Source: Anaerolineaceae bacterium (lineage in GTDB: Bacteria; Chloroflexota; Anaerolineae; Anaerolineales; Anaerolineaceae). Taken from it: 5,976 bases of DNA. Position 1 is the stretch's first letter. Each line of letters begins with the position of its first letter. Below are positions 5,039 through 5,976 of this stretch, piece after piece. The position numbers and the translations under genes are program-made. The notes beneath the pieces were generated by a model. It was not told the DNA's origin. It did no database searches and saw only the letters and a list, made by a program, of their open reading frames with translations. The stretch covers positions 2,835-8,810 of the forward strand of contig PMIV01000187.1 of NCBI GenBank assembly GCA_003158355.1, in the 5' to 3' direction.

Positions 5039-5976
5039 TCACTGTTTCATGCGGGCAAGGATTTCATCAGTCATTTTCTGGCTGGAAAGCGAGCCCCCCA
5101 GATCAGTAGTACGCAGCCCGGCGCTGATGGTTTGCTCCACCGCTTTCTCGATGCGGGCAGCTTCATGGGTCATGTGCAGCGAATAACGCAGCAGTAAAGC
5201 CGCGCTCAAGATCGTCCCGATCGGATTGGCGATGCCGCGGCCGGCAATATCGGGGGCAGAACCGTGGATGGGTTCATACAAGCCAGCGTTTTGGTCGCCG
5301 AGAGAGGCAGAGGGCAGCATGCCCATAGAGCCGACCAGTACGGAGGCTTCATCGGTGAGAATGTCTCCGAACATGTTTTCGGTAACCACAATATCAAAGC
5401 TGGCGGGCGAGGTGACCAGGCGCATGGCGGCGGTGTCCACCAGCATATTCTCCAGGCTAACCTCCGGGAATTCGGCAGCGACCTCGGCGGTCACTTTGCG
5501 CCACAGGCGGGAGGATTCCAGCACATTGGCTTTATCCACAGAGGTCACTTTTTGTTTGCGTTTTTGAGCCAGGCGGAAGGCCAATTGCACAACCCGGCGG
5601 ATCTCATCATCCGTGTAGATCAGGGTATCCACGGCCCGTTCGTGGCCGTTCACGGTCTCGCGGCCTTTGGGCTGACCAAAATACAGGCCGCCGGTAAGTT
5701 CGCGTACTACGATCATATCCACCCCGGCCAGTTTTTCAGGTTTGAGCGGGGAGGAAGAAATTAGGTCGGGATGCACTTTTACCGGGCGCAGGTTGGCAAA
5801 GACGCCCAGGCCCTTGCGCAGCGCCAGCAGGCCCTGTTCGGGGCGCACGACGGCGGAAGGGTTGTCCCATTTGGGGCCGCCAACCGCTCCCAGCAGGACC
5901 GCCTCTGCCGCCTGGCAATCAGCCAGGGTCTCGTCGGTCAACGACGAGCCAAATTTATCGATGGAACATCCCCCCA
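5039..5976 (-). CDS. leuB: 3-isopropylmalate dehydrogenase, 5' end outside the window
   Basis: This NAD-dependent dehydrogenase oxidises and decarboxylates 3-isopropylmalate to 2-oxoisocaproate in leucine synthesis. 311 residues are visible; about 45-50 N-terminal residues lie past the right edge. Reading onward from the edge gives [29 protein letters not shown] and GGPKWDN. Further motifs are [32 protein letters not shown] (substrate site), [14 protein letters not shown] (Lys and Asn of the active site), [15 protein letters not shown] (metal-binding Asp residues) and the NAD-site block [24 protein letters not shown] at 5941 is an internal leucine codon, not the start, because homology continues upstream of it. 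The gene is distinctly GC-richer than the encapsulin operon. IlvE, encoded next downstream, aminates its product to leucine. Confidence 0.96.
   Translation of the reverse strand, partial: GGCSIDKFGSSLTDETLADCQAAEAVLLGAVGGPKWDNPSAVVRPEQGLLALRKGLGVFANLRPVKVHPDLISSSPLKPEKLAGVDMIVVRELTGGLYFGQPKGRETVNGHERAVDTLIYTDDEIRRVVQLAFRLAQKRKQKVTSVDKANVLESSRLWRKVTAEVAAEFPEVSLENMLVDTAAMRLVTSPASFDIVVTENMFGDILTDEASVLVGSMGMLPSASLGDQNAGLYEPIHGSAPDIAGRGIANPIGTILSAALLLRYSLHMTHEAARIEKAVEQTISAGLRTTDLGGSLSSQKMTDEILARMKQ

Noticed and set aside
5264..5764. 166-codon plus-strand frame
   Set aside because: It is the reverse-strand shadow of leuB in GC-rich sequence; the minus strand shows unmistakable LeuB motifs over the whole stretch.
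5939..5941. TTG as the leuB start
   Set aside because: Recognisable LeuB sequence (GGCSIDKFG) continues in frame upstream to the window edge, so this codon is an internal leucine.

Overview
This is a bacterial chromosomal window in which every recognised gene reads on the minus strand. Read in the direction of transcription, from the right edge to the left, the order is: leuB (5' end missing), ilvE, a family 2A encapsulin shell gene of the SrpI type, its cysteine desulfurase cargo gene, then an aromatic amino acid control region and aroF (3' end missing). The genes suggest a free-living bacterium that makes its own amino acids. The promoters are sigma-70/SigA-like and the Shine-Dalgarno sites are clear. 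I cannot fix the phylum. Chloroflexota, or a neighbour of Cyanobacteria, would fit the mixed base composition and the SrpI-like shell, but this is a guess.

Right block (4003-5976): leuB (3-isopropylmalate dehydrogenase) and ilvE (branched-chain aminotransferase) are about 100 bases apart. They form a leucine/branched-chain pair with a perfect 10-bp hairpin between them.

Middle block (987-3945): a near-consensus promoter drives a two-gene operon that overlaps by 14 bases. The first gene encodes an HK97-fold family 2A encapsulin shell. The second encodes a SufS-like cysteine desulfurase with a proline-rich N-terminal extension of about 215 residues, which is the cargo-loading region in this family. 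Together they should form a protein nanocompartment for sulfur taken from cysteine. A good intrinsic terminator follows. This block is visibly more AT-rich than leuB, so it may be an insertion between biosynthetic genes.

Left block (1-957): aroF encodes a type I-beta DAHP synthase with an N-terminal regulatory domain. Upstream lies what looks like a complete transcription attenuator: a promoter, a 27-codon leader peptide with eight Phe/Tyr residues among residues 8-18, a hairpin, an A-rich spacer and an intrinsic terminator that ends 26 bases before the aroF start. Phe and Tyr would then control the first step of the shikimate pathway through transcription, in addition to feedback on the enzyme.

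The two most notable items are the Phe/Tyr leader attenuator and the encapsulin/cysteine desulfurase operon. An 18-base motif (15 of 18 identical) occurs upstream of both promoters and might link their control.
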